Part shown: in pieces, positions 42,885-53,888 of the stretch | Position numbering within the stretch: position 1 is the stretch's first letter | Layout of the letters: every line of letters begins with the position of its first letter | Assembly (NCBI RefSeq): GCF_002095385.1 | Contig: NZ_MIPP01000016.1 | Span: forward strand, 1 to 64,000 | Direction: 5' to 3' | DNA from: Pantoea eucrina | GTDB lineage: Bacteria; Pseudomonadota; Gammaproteobacteria; Enterobacterales; Enterobacteriaceae | Length of the DNA stretch: 64,000 nt | Program-made: the position numbers and the translations under genes | The notes under the pieces: model-generated | The model's database searches: none | The model's input: only the letters and a program-made list of their open reading frames with translations | Told to the model about the DNA's origin: nothing

Positions 42885-42914
42885 AGCCCGCGACCTCCTG
42901 TCGCGGGCTTTTTT
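42885..42914 (+). terminator. Intrinsic terminator after tig
   Basis: A 10-base perfect stem AGCCCGCGAC (42885-42894) and GTCGCGGGCT (42900-42909), followed by T. Confidence 0.92.
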
Positions 42915-43022
42915 ATATTTATGATAAAAACCCCCTTCCTGCACTGCTATTTGACTAATTAAGCGGCAAATTATCCGTTATGCTCTTTTTCCAGGTTAGC
43001 GAATAGAGAAAAGGTTGTTATG

Positions 43023-43051
43023 CTTGAAACAACCGGGCAGCATCCCCAGAT
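43023..43051 (+). promoter_or_regulatory. Heat-shock (sigma-32) promoter of clpPX
   Basis: The -35 CTTGAAA (43023-43029) and -10 CCCCAGAT (43044-43051) are 14 bases apart, matching the sigma-32 consensus CTTGAAA, 13-15 bases, CCCCATNT at all but one fixed position. It gives a leader of about 135 bases to clpP. Apart from the tig terminator, nothing else is evident in 42861-43195. Confidence 0.82.
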
Positions 43052-43195
43052 AGAGGAAGAATGCGAGAGAACCGTGAGGCTGGCTGATTAACCGTCCTGA
43101 AATGTCGGAACGAGGCGGCTGTGCATAGTTTTCGCAGCGCGTCTCACGTAGAATCGGTACAGAATGTTGCCAATGAAATTTATCAGGAGACGGTA

Positions 43196-43819
43196 ATGTC
43201 ATACAGTGGCGATCGTGAATTTACTGCACCAACTAATGCGCTGGTGCCAATGGTGGTCGAACAAACCTCGCGCGGCGAGCGTTCTTACGACATCTATTCC
43301 CGCCTGCTTAAAGAGCGCGTTATCTTTCTGACCGGTCAGGTTGAAGATCACATGGCGAACCTGATTGTGGCGCAGATGCTGTTTCTGGAAGCAGAGAATC
43401 CGGAAAAAGATATCTATCTCTACATCAACTCACCGGGTGGCGTGATTACGGCTGGTATGTCGATCTACGACACCATGAAATTCATTAAGCCGGACGTCAG
43501 CACCATCTGTATGGGCCAGGCGTGCTCAATGGGCGCGTTTTTGCTGACGGCAGGAACCAAAGGTAAACGCTTCTGCCTGCCTAACTCCCGCGTGATGATT
43601 CACCAGCCGCTGGGCGGCTATCAGGGACAGGCAACGGATATTGAAATTCACGCGCGTGAAATTCTGAAAGTAAAACAGCGCATGAATGAGCTGATGGCTG
43701 AGCATACCGGCAAATCGCTGGAGCAGATTGAGCGCGATACCGAACGCGATCGTTTCCTCTCTGCCAGCGAAGCGGTAGAGTATGGCCTGGTTGACTCTAT
43801 ACTGACACACCGTCAATAA
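43196..43819 (+). CDS. clpP: ATP-dependent Clp protease proteolytic subunit ClpP
   Basis: A 207-residue serine protease that forms a double heptameric ring with ClpX or ClpA. The catalytic triad is Ser111, His136 and Asp185, at the E. coli positions. The residue before Ser111 is Cys ([10 protein letters not shown]), where E. coli has Ala. The ATG at 43196 with CAGGAGA upstream is chosen; the frame is open 75 bases further. The propeptide should be cleaved near residue 14. Confidence 0.98.
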   Translation: MSYSGDREFTAPTNALVPMVVEQTSRGERSYDIYSRLLKERVIFLTGQVEDHMANLIVAQMLFLEAENPEKDIYLYINSPGGVITAGMSIYDTMKFIKPDVSTICMGQACSMGAFLLTAGTKGKRFCLPNSRVMIHQPLGGYQGQATDIEIHAREILKVKQRMNELMAEHTGKSLEQIERDTERDRFLSASEAVEYGLVDSILTHRQ

Positions 43820-43948
43820 GACGCACCTGCCTGGCCCTTACGCTATAGTTAACGGGGGGCAGGCAGATGAGTTGCATGCATACCGGCCGTTGTTGTACGG
43901 CCAGTGCCGTACACCAGAGTAGGTCTGAGAACGAAAAGAGGTTAGCTG

Positions 43949-45220
43949 ATGACAGATAAGCGCAAAGACGGTTCAGGTAAGTTGCTGTACTGCTCTTTCT
44001 GCGGCAAAAGCCAGCATGAAGTCCGTAAGCTGATTGCCGGGCCGTCAGTCTATATTTGCGACGAATGTGTCGATTTATGTAATGACATCATTCGTGAAGA
44101 GATCAAAGAGGTTGCGCCCCATCGCGAGCGTAGCGCTCTGCCAACGCCACATGAAATTCGTCACCATCTCGATGACTATGTTATTGGTCAGGAAAAGGCG
44201 AAAAAAGTGCTGGCGGTTGCCGTTTACAACCACTACAAACGTCTGCGCAATGGCGATACCAGCAACGGTATTGAGCTGGGCAAAAGTAACATCCTGCTGA
44301 TCGGCCCAACCGGTAGCGGTAAGACACTGCTGGCAGAGACGCTGGCGCGCCTGCTGGATGTGCCTTTTACCATGGCGGACGCCACTACGCTGACCGAAGC
44401 GGGCTACGTGGGCGAAGATGTAGAAAACATCATCCAGAAGCTGCTGCAGAAGTGCGACTATGATGTGCAGAAGGCGCAGCGCGGTATCGTCTACATCGAT
44501 GAGATCGATAAAATCTCCCGTAAGTCTGATAACCCTTCTATTACGCGTGATGTGTCAGGCGAAGGCGTACAGCAGGCCCTGCTGAAGCTGATCGAAGGCA
44601 CCGTTGCCGCTGTCCCGCCTCAGGGTGGCCGCAAACATCCGCAGCAGGAGTTCCTGCAGGTTGATACATCGAAAATCCTGTTTATCTGCGGCGGCGCATT
44701 TGCCGGCCTTGATAAGGTGATTTCGCAGCGTGTAGAAACCGGATCGGGTATCGGCTTTGGCGCGACAGTAAAAGGCAAATCGCAAAAAGCCAGCGAAGGC
44801 GAACTGCTGTCACAGGTAGAACCGGAAGATTTGATCAAATTTGGTCTGATTCCGGAATTTATCGGTCGTCTGCCAGTGGTTGCCACGCTGAACGAGCTGA
44901 GCGAAGAAGCCCTGATTCAGATCCTGCGCGAGCCGAAAAATGCGCTCACCAAGCAGTATCAGGCGCTGTTTAACCTGGAAGGCGTTGAGCTGGAGTTCCG
45001 CGACGAAGCGCTGACGGCTATCGCTAAAAAGGCGATGTCGCGTAAAACCGGTGCGCGCGGTCTGCGTTCTATCGTTGAGGCGGCGCTGCTGGAAACCATG
45101 TATGACCTGCCTTCAATGGAAGATGTCGAGAAAGTGGTTATCGATGATTCGGTGATTGATGGCGAGTCCGATCCAATGCTGATTTATGGTAAGCATGAAG
45201 CACAAGCTTCTGGCGAATAA
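43949..45220 (+). CDS. clpX: ATP-dependent Clp protease ATP-binding subunit ClpX
   Basis: A 423-residue AAA+ unfoldase. The zinc-binding domain has Cys15, Cys18, Cys37 and Cys40. Walker A GPTGSGKT, Walker [11 protein letters not shown], pore loop GYVGEDV and the ClpP-docking IGF loop (GSGIGFGA) are visible. It is 129 bases after clpP with no terminator between. It unfolds substrates such as ssrA-tagged proteins and feeds them to ClpP. Confidence 0.98.
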   Translation: MTDKRKDGSGKLLYCSFCGKSQHEVRKLIAGPSVYICDECVDLCNDIIREEIKEVAPHRERSALPTPHEIRHHLDDYVIGQEKAKKVLAVAVYNHYKRLRNGDTSNGIELGKSNILLIGPTGSGKTLLAETLARLLDVPFTMADATTLTEAGYVGEDVENIIQKLLQKCDYDVQKAQRGIVYIDEIDKISRKSDNPSITRDVSGEGVQQALLKLIEGTVAAVPPQGGRKHPQQEFLQVDTSKILFICGGAFAGLDKVISQRVETGSGIGFGATVKGKSQKASEGELLSQVEPEDLIKFGLIPEFIGRLPVVATLNELSEEALIQILREPKNALTKQYQALFNLEGVELEFRDEALTAIAKKAMSRKTGARGLRSIVEAALLETMYDLPSMEDVEKVVIDDSVIDGESDPMLIYGKHEAQASGE

Positions 45221-45251
45221 ATAAGCAGCCAAATCACGTTGTTATCTTAAA

Positions 45252-45280
45252 AAAGGGGAATTTTATTCCCCTTTTACTTT
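45252..45280 (+). terminator. Intrinsic terminator after clpX
   Basis: Stem AAAGGGGAA (45252-45260) and TTCCCCTTT (45266-45274) with a 5-base loop, followed by TACTTTT. Confidence 0.8.
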
Positions 45281-45296
45281 TCTCACCGCTGTGACA

Positions 45297-45323
45297 TTGA
45301 ATGTCGGACAAGCATCCCCATAT
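45297..45323 (+). promoter_or_regulatory. Heat-shock (sigma-32) promoter of lon
   Basis: The -35 TTGAA (45297-45301) and -10 CCCCATAT (45316-45323) are 14 bases apart, matching sigma-32 elements. It is about 85 bases before lon, as in E. coli. Confidence 0.85.
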
Positions 45324-45409
45324 ACTCATAATCCTGTGGGTTTAACTGCATACAGCCTGTATTACGCGGTACCCATCACCTGGCGGACATTAAACTAAGA
45401 GAGAGCTCT

Positions 45410-47764
45410 ATGAATCCTGAGCGTTCTGAACGCATTGAAATCCCCGTGTTGCCGCTGCGCGACGTGGTGGTTTATCCGCACATGGTAATTCCGTTGTTTG
45501 TTGGTCGGGAAAAATCGATTCGTTGCCTGGAAGCAGCAATGGATCATGACAAGAAGATCATGCTGGTTGCCCAGAAAGAGGCTTCAACGGATGAACCTGG
45601 AATTAACGATCTCTTTGCCGTAGGGACAGTGGCGTCCGTACTGCAGATGCTGAAGCTGCCTGATGGCACGGTTAAGGTGCTGGTGGAGGGCCTGCAGCGT
45701 GCCCGCATTACCACGCTATCTGACAATGGCGATCACTTTGTCGCTCAGGCTGAATATCTGACTTCGCCAGAAATTGAAGAGCGCGAGCAGGAAGTGCTGG
45801 TGCGCACCGCGATTAATCAGTTTGAAGGCTATATCAAGCTGAACAAAAAGATCCCGCCTGAAGTGCTGACGTCGCTGAACAGCATTGATGACGCGGCGCG
45901 CCTGGCCGATACCGTGGCGGCGCATATGCCCCTTAAGCTGGCGGATAAACAGTCCGTGCTGGAGATGTCCGACGTTAACGAGCGTCTGGAATATCTGATG
46001 GCGATGATGGAATCGGAAATCGACCTGCTGCAGGTTGAAAAACGTATTCGCAATCGCGTCAAAAAGCAGATGGAAAAAAGCCAGCGCGAATATTATCTGA
46101 ACGAACAGATGAAGGCGATTCAGAAAGAGCTGGGCGAGATGGATGATGCGCCAGACGAGTATGAAGCTCTGAAGCGTAAAATCGACGCGGCTAAAATGCC
46201 GGCTGAAGCGCGTGAAAAAGCGGAAGCTGAGCTGCAGAAGCTGAAGATGATGTCGCCGATGTCGGCGGAAGCGACAGTGGTACGCGGCTATATCGACTGG
46301 ATGGTGCAGGTTCCATGGAACGCGCGCAGTAAGGTGAAGAAAGATCTGCGCAAAGCGCAGGAGACGCTTGATACCGATCACTTTGGTCTTGAGCGCGTCA
46401 AAGATCGCATCCTTGAGTATCTTGCGGTGCAGAGTCGCGTCAGCAAAATCAAAGGCCCAATCCTCTGTCTGGTTGGCCCGCCGGGTGTGGGTAAAACCTC
46501 TCTGGGACAGTCGATTGCGAAAGCGACCGGACGTAAATATGTGCGTATGGCGCTGGGCGGCGTACGCGATGAAGCAGAAATTCGCGGACATCGTCGTACC
46601 TATATCGGTTCAATGCCGGGCAAGCTGATCCAGAAAATGGCAAAAGTCGGGGTGAAAAACCCGCTGTTCCTGCTGGATGAGATTGATAAAATGTCGTCTG
46701 ATATGCGCGGCGATCCCGCTTCGGCGCTGCTGGAAGTGCTGGATCCGGAACAGAACATCGCGTTTAACGATCACTACCTGGAAGTCGACTACGATCTGTC
46801 TGACGTGATGTTTGTCGCGACCTCCAACTCCATGAATATTCCGGCACCGCTGCTGGATCGTATGGAAGTGATCCGCCTGTCGGGCTATACCGAAGATGAA
46901 AAACTCAATATTGCGAAGCAGCATCTGCTGCCAAAACAGATTGAGCGCAATGCGCTGAAAGAGAAAGAGATCAGCGTTGACGATAGCGCAATCATCGGCA
47001 TCATCCGCTATTACACGCGTGAAGCAGGCGTGCGTAGCCTGGAACGTGAGCTCTCTAAGTTATGCCGTAAAGCGGTCAAAGCGCTGCTGATGGATAAAAC
47101 TCAGAAGAGCATCACAATTAATGGCGACAACCTGAAAGATTTCCTTGGCGTACAGCGTTTTGATTACGGTCGCGCTGACAGCGAAAACCGCGTAGGACAG
47201 GTGACCGGCCTGGCGTGGACAGAAGTGGGCGGCGATCTGCTGACCATCGAAACCGCGTGTGTGCCAGGTAAAGGCAAGCTGACCTATACCGGTTCTCTCG
47301 GCGAGGTTATGCAGGAGTCGATTCAGGCTGCATTAACCGTGGTTCGCGCCCGGGCAGAAAAACTGGGTATTAACGGCGACTTCTACGAGAAGCGCGATAT
47401 CCACGTGCACGTGCCGGAAGGAGCTACGCCGAAGGATGGTCCGAGTGCCGGTATTGCGATGTGTACGGCGCTGGTCTCCTGTCTGACCGGTAACCCGGTC
47501 CGTTCCGATGTGGCGATGACCGGCGAGATCACGCTGCGCGGTCAGGTACTGCCTATCGGCGGTCTGAAAGAGAAACTGCTGGCAGCACACCGTGGCGGGA
47601 TTAAAACTGTACTGATCCCGGATGAAAACAAGCGCGATCTGGAAGAGATCCCGGCAAACGTGATTGCTGACCTCAGCATTCATCCGGTTAAACGCATTGA
47701 AGAGGTGCTGAATCTGGCCCTGGAAAATGCGCCATCCGGTATGCAGGTTGTGACGGCAAAATAG
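45410..47764 (+). CDS. lon: Lon protease
   Basis: A 784-residue AAA+ serine protease, same length as I recall for E. coli Lon. It has an N-terminal substrate domain (about 1-310), Walker [10 protein letters not shown], Walker [11 protein letters not shown], and a protease domain with the catalytic dyad Ser679 ([12 protein letters not shown]) and Lys722 ([10 protein letters not shown]). AGAGAGAG at 45400-45406 precedes the ATG. It degrades misfolded and regulatory proteins. Terminator at 47794-47830. Confidence 0.98.
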   Translation: MNPERSERIEIPVLPLRDVVVYPHMVIPLFVGREKSIRCLEAAMDHDKKIMLVAQKEASTDEPGINDLFAVGTVASVLQMLKLPDGTVKVLVEGLQRARITTLSDNGDHFVAQAEYLTSPEIEEREQEVLVRTAINQFEGYIKLNKKIPPEVLTSLNSIDDAARLADTVAAHMPLKLADKQSVLEMSDVNERLEYLMAMMESEIDLLQVEKRIRNRVKKQMEKSQREYYLNEQMKAIQKELGEMDDAPDEYEALKRKIDAAKMPAEAREKAEAELQKLKMMSPMSAEATVVRGYIDWMVQVPWNARSKVKKDLRKAQETLDTDHFGLERVKDRILEYLAVQSRVSKIKGPILCLVGPPGVGKTSLGQSIAKATGRKYVRMALGGVRDEAEIRGHRRTYIGSMPGKLIQKMAKVGVKNPLFLLDEIDKMSSDMRGDPASALLEVLDPEQNIAFNDHYLEVDYDLSDVMFVATSNSMNIPAPLLDRMEVIRLSGYTEDEKLNIAKQHLLPKQIERNALKEKEISVDDSAIIGIIRYYTREAGVRSLERELSKLCRKAVKALLMDKTQKSITINGDNLKDFLGVQRFDYGRADSENRVGQVTGLAWTEVGGDLLTIETACVPGKGKLTYTGSLGEVMQESIQAALTVVRARAEKLGINGDFYEKRDIHVHVPEGATPKDGPSAGIAMCTALVSCLTGNPVRSDVAMTGEITLRGQVLPIGGLKEKLLAAHRGGIKTVLIPDENKRDLEEIPANVIADLSIHPVKRIEEVLNLALENAPSGMQVVTAK

Positions 47765-47793
47765 CGCTGAGCAGTAAACGCGGCTAAAAAGCG

Positions 47794-47830
47794 AAGCTGG
47801 CAGGCCAAATCAGGCTTGCCAGCTTTTTTT
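47794..47830 (+). terminator. Intrinsic terminator after lon
   Basis: Stem AAGCTGGCA (47794-47802) and TGCCAGCTT (47817-47825) with a 14-base loop, followed by T. Confidence 0.85.
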
Positions 47831-47974
47831 GCCTGTTAAGTTAGAGGGCTGCTGGATCGGCGATTAAGATGAATACCGTTGTTTCAGCACCACAGGCTTG
47901 TTATAACTGGCTGCGCGTTTGCTCCGGCGTAAAGAGACGGGGCAAAGTGAATAATAAAAGAGGGGATGAAGAGA

Positions 47975-48247
47975 GTGAATAAGTCACAGTTGATCGACAA
48001 AATCGCTGCAGAAGCGGACATTTCAAAAGCAGCAGCCGGACGTGTACTGGAGGCCTTTACCGAATCTGTTTCTGGCGCACTGAAAGAGGGCGACGAAGTA
48101 GCCCTGGTGGGTTTCGGTACTTTCTCTGTGCGCGAGCGCGCTGAGCGTGCCGGCCGTAATCCGCAGACCGGTAAAGAGATCACCATCCCGGCTGGCAAAG
48201 TACCGGGATTCCGCGCCGGTAAAGCGCTGAAAGACGCCGTTAATTAA
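47975..48247 (+). CDS. hupB: DNA-binding protein HU-beta
   Basis: A 90-residue nucleoid protein. The DNA-binding arm [27 protein letters not shown] is typical, spread over residues 55-83. The GTG at 47975 ([20 protein letters not shown]) gives the exact HU length and has AGGGG at 47960-47964; an in-frame ATG three codons earlier would add residues the family lacks. It bends and compacts DNA as a heterodimer with HupA. Terminator at 48322-48350. Confidence 0.97.
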   Translation: MNKSQLIDKIAAEADISKAAAGRVLEAFTESVSGALKEGDEVALVGFGTFSVRERAERAGRNPQTGKEITIPAGKVPGFRAGKALKDAVN

Positions 48248-48321
48248 GCCAGTCAGGATTAACCAGTGAAGCATTTTCTTCTCTGGATTGAGGACGAAAA
48301 AGCCGTTCTCATGTAACATAC

Positions 48322-48350
48322 GGGCACATCATTACTGATGTGCCCTTTTT
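48322..48350 (+). terminator. Intrinsic terminator after hupB
   Basis: A 10-base perfect stem GGGCACATCA (48322-48331) and TGATGTGCCC (48336-48345), followed by five T. Confidence 0.92.
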
Positions 48351-48482
48351 ATTTGATGCGCAGCTTAAGCCAGTGGCTTCAGTCTCCGCATGGTTGCCAG
48401 CTGCCAGCCTGAACTGCAGCTGCACGATGATGGCATCGTGTCTGAGCTTTACATTCACACTACAGCGGAGTGTTGTCATACC

Positions 48483-50351
48483 ATGATGGACAATTTACGC
48501 GCGGCGTCGAATCATGTCGTGCTCAAGGTTATTCTGGGATTGATTATCCTGTCCTTTGTGCTTACCGGGGTGGGCAACTACCTGATAGGTGGCAATGGCG
48601 ATTACGCTGCGAAAGTTAACGGCCACGAAATCAGCCGGGCTGAGCTGGAGCAGGCGTTTAACAGCGAGCGCAATCGTCAGCAGCAGATGCTGGGCGATCA
48701 GTTCTCGCAGCTGGCGAGCAATGATGGGTATATCCAGCAGATGCGCCAGCAGGCGCTGTCACAGCTGGTGGATCAGGCGCTGCTGGATCAGTACATCAGC
48801 GAGCTGCATCTTGGCATCAGTGATGAGCAGGTAAAGCAGGCCATTTTTAACCAGAAAGCGTTTCAGACCAACGGCAAATTTGATAATGCCAAATATAACG
48901 GTCTGATCACCAGCATGGGCTTCTCAGCCGATCAATATGCAGAAGCGCTGCGCAAGCAGTTGCTTAATCAGCAGCTGATCAATGCCATCGCTAACACTGA
49001 TTTTATGCTGAAAGATGAAACCACAAAGCTGACCGATTTAGTCTCGCAGCAGCGGGAAATTCGTCAGGCGGTGATTAACGTGGATGCGCTGGCAGCGAAG
49101 CAGACGGTTAATGACGATGAGATCGCGCAGTATTATCAGCAGCATCAGAACAGTTTTATGGCTCCGGAGCAGTTCCGCGTCAGCTACATCAAAATGGATG
49201 CAGCAGCGATGCAGCAGCCGGTCAGCGAAGCGGACATTCAGAGCTGGTACGATCAACACAAAGCGGACTATTCACAGCCCCAGCGCAGCCGTTACAGCAT
49301 CATACAGACCAAAACTGAGGCGGAAGCCCGATCGGTACTGGATGCGCTGAAGCAGGGCGGGGACTTTGCCAGCCTGGCGAAAAGCAAATCTGCCGATCCT
49401 ATCTCCGCGCGTAAAGGCGGTGATATGGGCTGGCTGGAGCCTGCAACCACGCCGGACGAGCTGAAAAACGCCGGCCTGACGCAGAAAGGCCAGCTTTCAG
49501 ACGTGATCAAGTCCTCAGTAGGTTTCCTGGTGGTACGTCTGGATGATATCCAGCCGGAGCAGGTGAAGCCGCTGGCGCAGGTGCATGACGTTATTGCAGA
49601 TAAAGTTAAGCAGGAGAAAGCGCTTGACGCGTTCTATAAGCTGCAGCAGAAAGTCAGTGAAGCCGCCAGCAATGACAATGAATCGCTGGCGGGTGCAGCC
49701 CAGGTATCGGGTCTTAAGGTCAGCGAAACAGGCTGGTTTACCCGTGATGATATGCCTGCCGACCTCGACTTTGACGCGGTTAAACAGGCGGTCTTCAGCG
49801 GCGGCTTAATTGGGCAGAACGGCGCGCCGGGCAATAACTCCGATATTATCAGCGTGGATGGCGATCGCGCGTTTGTGCTGCGCATCAGCGAACACAAACC
49901 GGAAGCGGTAAAACCGCTTGACCAGGTGAAGGTACAGGTGACCGACCGCATCAAACACGATAAGGCGACGCAGCAGGCTAAAGCGCAGGCAGATAAACTG
50001 CTGGCCGGGCTGAAAGCGGGCAAGAGTGAGGCGCTGAGCGCGGCAGGACTGACGCTGAGCAGCAGCAAAGTGGTTGATCGTAACGCACAGGATCCGGTCG
50101 CCCAGACCGCATTTTCACTGCCGCAGCCGGCAGAGAATAAACCGTCCTGGGGCGTAAGCGAAGATATGCAGGGCAACGTCGTGCTGGTCGCGCTGGATAA
50201 AGTCTCTGCCGGCAGCCTGCCGCAGAACCAGGTCGATGAGATGATCAAAGGCGTGACGCAGAACAATGCGCAGATCGCGTTTGAAGCGCTGCTTGAAAAC
50301 CTGCGTAAAGAGGCGAAGATCAAATATGGGGCAGCGGCACAAACCCAGTAA
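48483..50351 (+). CDS. ppiD: Periplasmic folding chaperone PpiD
   Basis: A 622-residue inner-membrane-anchored chaperone. The N terminus is a short cytoplasmic segment and one membrane helix (about 13-34, ending LTGVGNYLIGG), followed by a SurA-like domain, a parvulin domain (about 225-355; QTKTEAEARSVLDALKQGGD) and a C-terminal domain. It works near the Sec translocon on emerging periplasmic proteins. The start at 48483 (MMDNLRAASNHVVLK) matches the family; the frame is open 93 bases further upstream. Confidence 0.96.
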   Translation: MMDNLRAASNHVVLKVILGLIILSFVLTGVGNYLIGGNGDYAAKVNGHEISRAELEQAFNSERNRQQQMLGDQFSQLASNDGYIQQMRQQALSQLVDQALLDQYISELHLGISDEQVKQAIFNQKAFQTNGKFDNAKYNGLITSMGFSADQYAEALRKQLLNQQLINAIANTDFMLKDETTKLTDLVSQQREIRQAVINVDALAAKQTVNDDEIAQYYQQHQNSFMAPEQFRVSYIKMDAAAMQQPVSEADIQSWYDQHKADYSQPQRSRYSIIQTKTEAEARSVLDALKQGGDFASLAKSKSADPISARKGGDMGWLEPATTPDELKNAGLTQKGQLSDVIKSSVGFLVVRLDDIQPEQVKPLAQVHDVIADKVKQEKALDAFYKLQQKVSEAASNDNESLAGAAQVSGLKVSETGWFTRDDMPADLDFDAVKQAVFSGGLIGQNGAPGNNSDIISVDGDRAFVLRISEHKPEAVKPLDQVKVQVTDRIKHDKATQQAKAQADKLLAGLKAGKSEALSAAGLTLSSSKVVDRNAQDPVAQTAFSLPQPAENKPSWGVSEDMQGNVVLVALDKVSAGSLPQNQVDEMIKGVTQNNAQIAFEALLENLRKEAKIKYGAAAQTQ

Positions 50352-50386
50352 GCCTCACAAAAACAGGTAATTCTCTGCAACAATCA

Positions 50387-50408
50387 AAGGCCGCTTCTGC
50401 GGCCTTTT
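50387..50408 (+). terminator. Intrinsic terminator after ppiD
   Basis: Stem AAGGCCGC (50387-50394) and GCGGCCTT (50399-50406) with a TTCT loop and a short T run. Confidence 0.8.
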
Positions 50409-50451
50409 CCATCTCTGCGCTTCGCCTTTTGCCGGACATCCTCTGCTGTGA

Positions 50452-50817
<366 letters not shown>

Positions 50818-50918
50818 AGCACTTCGCGATGCTGAAGTATCAGTAAGTCCCGGCAACAGGCTGTGCTATGCTCAACAGGTCCAACCAGTTAGCAATTTCA
50901 GCCTGTTCAGGAGCGTTG

Positions 50919-51323
50919 ATGCAAACCACAATAAAAGTGCGCGGCTATCATCTGGATGTCTATCAGCACGTTAATAATGCGCGCTATCTCGAATTCCTGG
51001 AGGAGGCGCGCTGGCAGTGGCTGGAAGAAGCGGACGCCTTTAACTGGCTGATGGCGCAAAAACTGGCGTTCGTGGTGGTAAACATCAATATCAACTATCG
51101 CCGGCCTGCGGTTCTGGGCGATCGTCTGGTTATTGAAAGTGACGTGTCACAGCTCAGCGGCCGCAGCGGGATCATTGCACAGCGTGTGCTGCTTGCAGAC
51201 GATCGCACTCTGGTGGCTGACGCTCTGCTGACGTTTGTCTGTATCGATTTACGGACGCAAAAAGCGGTGCCGCTGGAAGGAGAACTGCGCGAACGCCTGG
51301 CCGCTCTCATGGCCGGACGTTAA
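50919..51323 (+). CDS. fadM: Long-chain acyl-CoA thioesterase FadM
   Basis: A 134-residue hotdog-fold thioesterase. The signature RGYHLDVYQHVNNARYLEFL carries the active-site Asp. E. coli FadM (YbaW) hydrolyses 3,5-tetradecadienoyl-CoA, a side product of oleate breakdown. The ATG at 50919 with CAGGAG at 50908-50913 is used; the frame is open further upstream. It is convergent with queC across a strong hairpin. Confidence 0.94.
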   Translation: MQTTIKVRGYHLDVYQHVNNARYLEFLEEARWQWLEEADAFNWLMAQKLAFVVVNININYRRPAVLGDRLVIESDVSQLSGRSGIIAQRVLLADDRTLVADALLTFVCIDLRTQKAVPLEGELRERLAALMAGR

Positions 51324-51325
51324 AC

Positions 51326-51349
51326 CGTGGCGTCACTGCTGACGCCACG
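51326..51349. terminator. Hairpin between convergent fadM and queC
   Basis: A perfect 10-base stem CGTGGCGTCA (51326-51335) and TGACGCCACG (51340-51349) with a CTGC loop. There is no T run on either side, so it may stall or protect 3' ends rather than act as a classic terminator. Confidence 0.5.
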
Positions 51350-51365
51350 CCAGCGGCATGCTGAC

Positions 51366-52061
51366 TCAGCGCAGGCCGCTTTTTTGCTTCATTGCCGTCA
51401 TTATCGCGGCGGCATTGTTCTGATACTCCGCCAGCCCGCGGGCACGTAAATGACAGGCGGCGCAGGTTCCGCAGCCATCTCCTTTAATGCCGTTATAGCA
51501 GGTCAGCGTCTCTGTCCGCACCAGCGGCAGCTGCTGCCAGTAATCAGCAAGCGCCCAGGTCTCTGCTTTATTCAGCCACATCAGCGGCGTCTCAAAACGT
51601 ATCTCGCGAGCCATGCCAAGGCTGACCGCGTGATTTAACGCTTTAACAAACTCATCGCGGCAGTCGGGATAGCCGGAGAAGTCGGTCTCGCAGACGCCGG
51701 TAATAACAGCTTCAGCTTCTACCTGATACGCGTAGACAGAAGCGAGCGTCAGAAACAGAATATTACGGCCCGGGACAAAGGTGCTGGGTAATCCGCTGGC
51801 ATCAGCCTCATAGGCCGGTACCGGAATGTTATCGCGCGTCAGGCTGCTTATCGCCAGTTCGTTAAGCAGGGTGACATCCAGTACTTTATGCGCGCGCGCG
51901 CCCAGTTTACGTGCCAGCTCCGCCGCCACTTCGATCTCTTCGCGGTGGCGCTGGCCATAATCGAAGGTGACGCAGTGAACTTCATCATAGTGCTGCAGAG
52001 CCTGAATCAGGCAGGTGGTGGAGTCTTGTCCACCACTAAAAACGACAACGGCGCGTTTCAT
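51366..52061 (-). CDS. queC: 7-cyano-7-deazaguanine synthase QueC
   Basis: A 231-residue PP-loop enzyme (SGGQDS at residues 9-14) that converts 7-carboxy-7-deazaguanine to preQ0 with ammonia and ATP. The C-terminal zinc site has four cysteines in [16 protein letters not shown]. It supplies the base inserted by Tgt and finished by QueA, both in this window. Length equals E. coli QueC. Confidence 0.97.
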   Translation of the reverse strand: MKRAVVVFSGGQDSTTCLIQALQHYDEVHCVTFDYGQRHREEIEVAAELARKLGARAHKVLDVTLLNELAISSLTRDNIPVPAYEADASGLPSTFVPGRNILFLTLASVYAYQVEAEAVITGVCETDFSGYPDCRDEFVKALNHAVSLGMAREIRFETPLMWLNKAETWALADYWQQLPLVRTETLTCYNGIKGDGCGTCAACHLRARGLAEYQNNAAAIMTAMKQKSGLR

Positions 52062-52176
52062 TAACTTATCTCTCCTGGTGTGGTCTCTTATGGTACTGCG
52101 TCAGCGCCGGAGTGAACAGGGCTGAAGGCTGGCGGCGGGATCCACGCCCGGGTAAAGTCAAACCAGCCCAGTGAAG

Positions 52177-53796
52177 TCAGCCGCACACCTTCAACGCCCG
52201 CTGGTGCCAGTACCTGATAACGGTATTGAACAGCGGCAGCAGATAACCTTCGCTCATCAGCGTATGGAAAAGTTGCTGAACGGCGGACGAGCGTACGCTG
52301 TCGTCTGGCTCACGGGCGATCTGCTGAAGCGACTGACGAAAGCTGTCGCGCAGCGGCTGCCACAACCTGTCCTGCTCCAGCCAGTTCAGCAGGGTAAACT
52401 GCGGCGCGTCACCGATCAGCCGGTCGCCCATAATAATATCCGCTGCGGTGAGATCCTGCGCGTGGCCCCAGCTTTTTACCTCATGAAAGACGCAGCTCAG
52501 CTCACAGCCGTGTGAAGCCAGCAGCGTGACCAGCGCCTCCGCCATCACGTGCAGTTCAACCGGCAGATGGTAATGCAGGGTCAGTCGGGCGGGCAGGGCA
52601 ACGGGGTCCGCCCCGGTCTGCGGAACCGGCCAGCCGGGCAGCAGCGAGTGACTCGGCGTAATCAATCCTTCTGCCAGCGGCAGCTGGCGGATCACATCGC
52701 TGCGCTGGATCAGCGCAATCAGCGTCCGGGCCTGAGCCGTACTGAAACGCAGCGAGGGGCGGGTCGCCAGATAGCAGAAGCCGCGGCTGATACTGCGGTC
52801 TACCGGCCGCAGCTGCTGCAGTTCGTCAGCATTGCCAATCGCAATCTGTACCGGATGCCGGCAGCTGTTGCCCTGTTCCGGCATAAACAGGGCAGGCGTG
52901 ATCCAGTATTCAATACGCTGGATCAGCGCGCGCTGCAGATGCCAGCGCGCATAGCTCTCCAGCCGCAGCAGGGTCGGGGTAAACTGCACCAGCTGCCAGG
53001 GACCGCTGCCGGTTTGCGGGCTGTCGGGGTGCGGCAGCAGACAAAATTGATGAGCCAGCCGCTGCGGCAGCCAGTAGTCGGGCCGATGCAGCCGGATACG
53101 CAGCGTGAGCGGATGCGGCGCGTCAATCTGCGCCACGCTGGCAAGCAGCGCGCGGCCGTCGGGGCTGCGGATAATCTGCTGCAGGACCGCTGCCAGCTGC
53201 GCGGCATACAGCGGCTCGCCGTTATGCCAGCTGAGCTGCGGACGCAGCCAGAAGCTCCAGTTCAGTCCGCTGCTGTCATGCTGCCAGTGGTGCGCCAGAT
53301 CGCCGCTGACGCGGTTGTTTTCTACGCGCGTCAGGCCAGAGAAAATCTGCCGGGCCAGATGCTGCTCAGCGCGACCGAGAGGCTGCAGGGGGGCCGGGAA
53401 CGCGAGGGTACGATAATAAGGAATGCGCAGCACCGGCATACGATCCTGCCAGTGCCCGCCCATCAGTGGCTGCAGCAGCTGCAGCAGGCGTTCCGGCGGC
53501 AGATCAAGCGTCTGCAGCATCTGGATCGGTTCGCCCGCCAGTAGCTGGCGGTTAAGCAGCTGCTGGCGCAGCGTCTCCGGTGCGATCAGAAACTGCAGTT
53601 CACCCTGCTTACCGCGCCCCGGCTGGCTGCTCCAGCGGATCCAGCCCGCCTGCTGCCATTTTTTCAGCAGAGTACGCGCATGACGTTCGCTGCAGAAACA
53701 GCGCTGAGCCAGCATGGCAACGCTTAGTCGCTGCGTCTCTCCCTGGCTGGCGTGCCACAGCCGCTGAAACTGGCTGACACGATGAAGTTCACGCAT
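52177..53796 (-). CDS. ybaE: SgrR-like transcriptional regulator YbaE, 3' end frameshifted
   Basis: The protein has an N-terminal SgrR-type winged helix (about 1-110; RCFCSERHARTLLKKWQQAG) and a C-terminal periplasmic-binding-protein-like domain (SBP_bac_5). Family members start at MRELHRVSQFQRLW (53796); the longer open frame is not used. As read the protein ends LPLFNTVIRYWHQRALKVCG. Adding one base near 52225 restores LPLFNYRYQVLAPAGVEGVRL and a stop at 52088-52090, giving 569 residues, close to E. coli YbaE. So about the last 45 residues are lost only through a missing T (coding strand). The ligand is unknown. It is divergent from cof. Confidence 0.88.
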   Translation of the reverse strand: MRELHRVSQFQRLWHASQGETQRLSVAMLAQRCFCSERHARTLLKKWQQAGWIRWSSQPGRGKQGELQFLIAPETLRQQLLNRQLLAGEPIQMLQTLDLPPERLLQLLQPLMGGHWQDRMPVLRIPYYRTLAFPAPLQPLGRAEQHLARQIFSGLTRVENNRVSGDLAHHWQHDSSGLNWSFWLRPQLSWHNGEPLYAAQLAAVLQQIIRSPDGRALLASVAQIDAPHPLTLRIRLHRPDYWLPQRLAHQFCLLPHPDSPQTGSGPWQLVQFTPTLLRLESYARWHLQRALIQRIEYWITPALFMPEQGNSCRHPVQIAIGNADELQQLRPVDRSISRGFCYLATRPSLRFSTAQARTLIALIQRSDVIRQLPLAEGLITPSHSLLPGWPVPQTGADPVALPARLTLHYHLPVELHVMAEALVTLLASHGCELSCVFHEVKSWGHAQDLTAADIIMGDRLIGDAPQFTLLNWLEQDRLWQPLRDSFRQSLQQIAREPDDSVRSSAVQQLFHTLMSEGYLLPLFNTVIRYWHQRALKVCG

Positions 53797-53888
53797 AGTT
53801 AAACCCGGAACAGTTTTCAAAAAGTATTCACTATTCGTTCCGTAATTACCAGGCGATAGTAAAAGCATCCCCTGACAGGAGAACAGGC

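Noticed and set aside
52549-53544. A 331-codon open frame antisense to ybaE
   Set aside because: Gln/Arg-rich shadow translation with no ribosome site or family motif; ybaE is the conserved frame.
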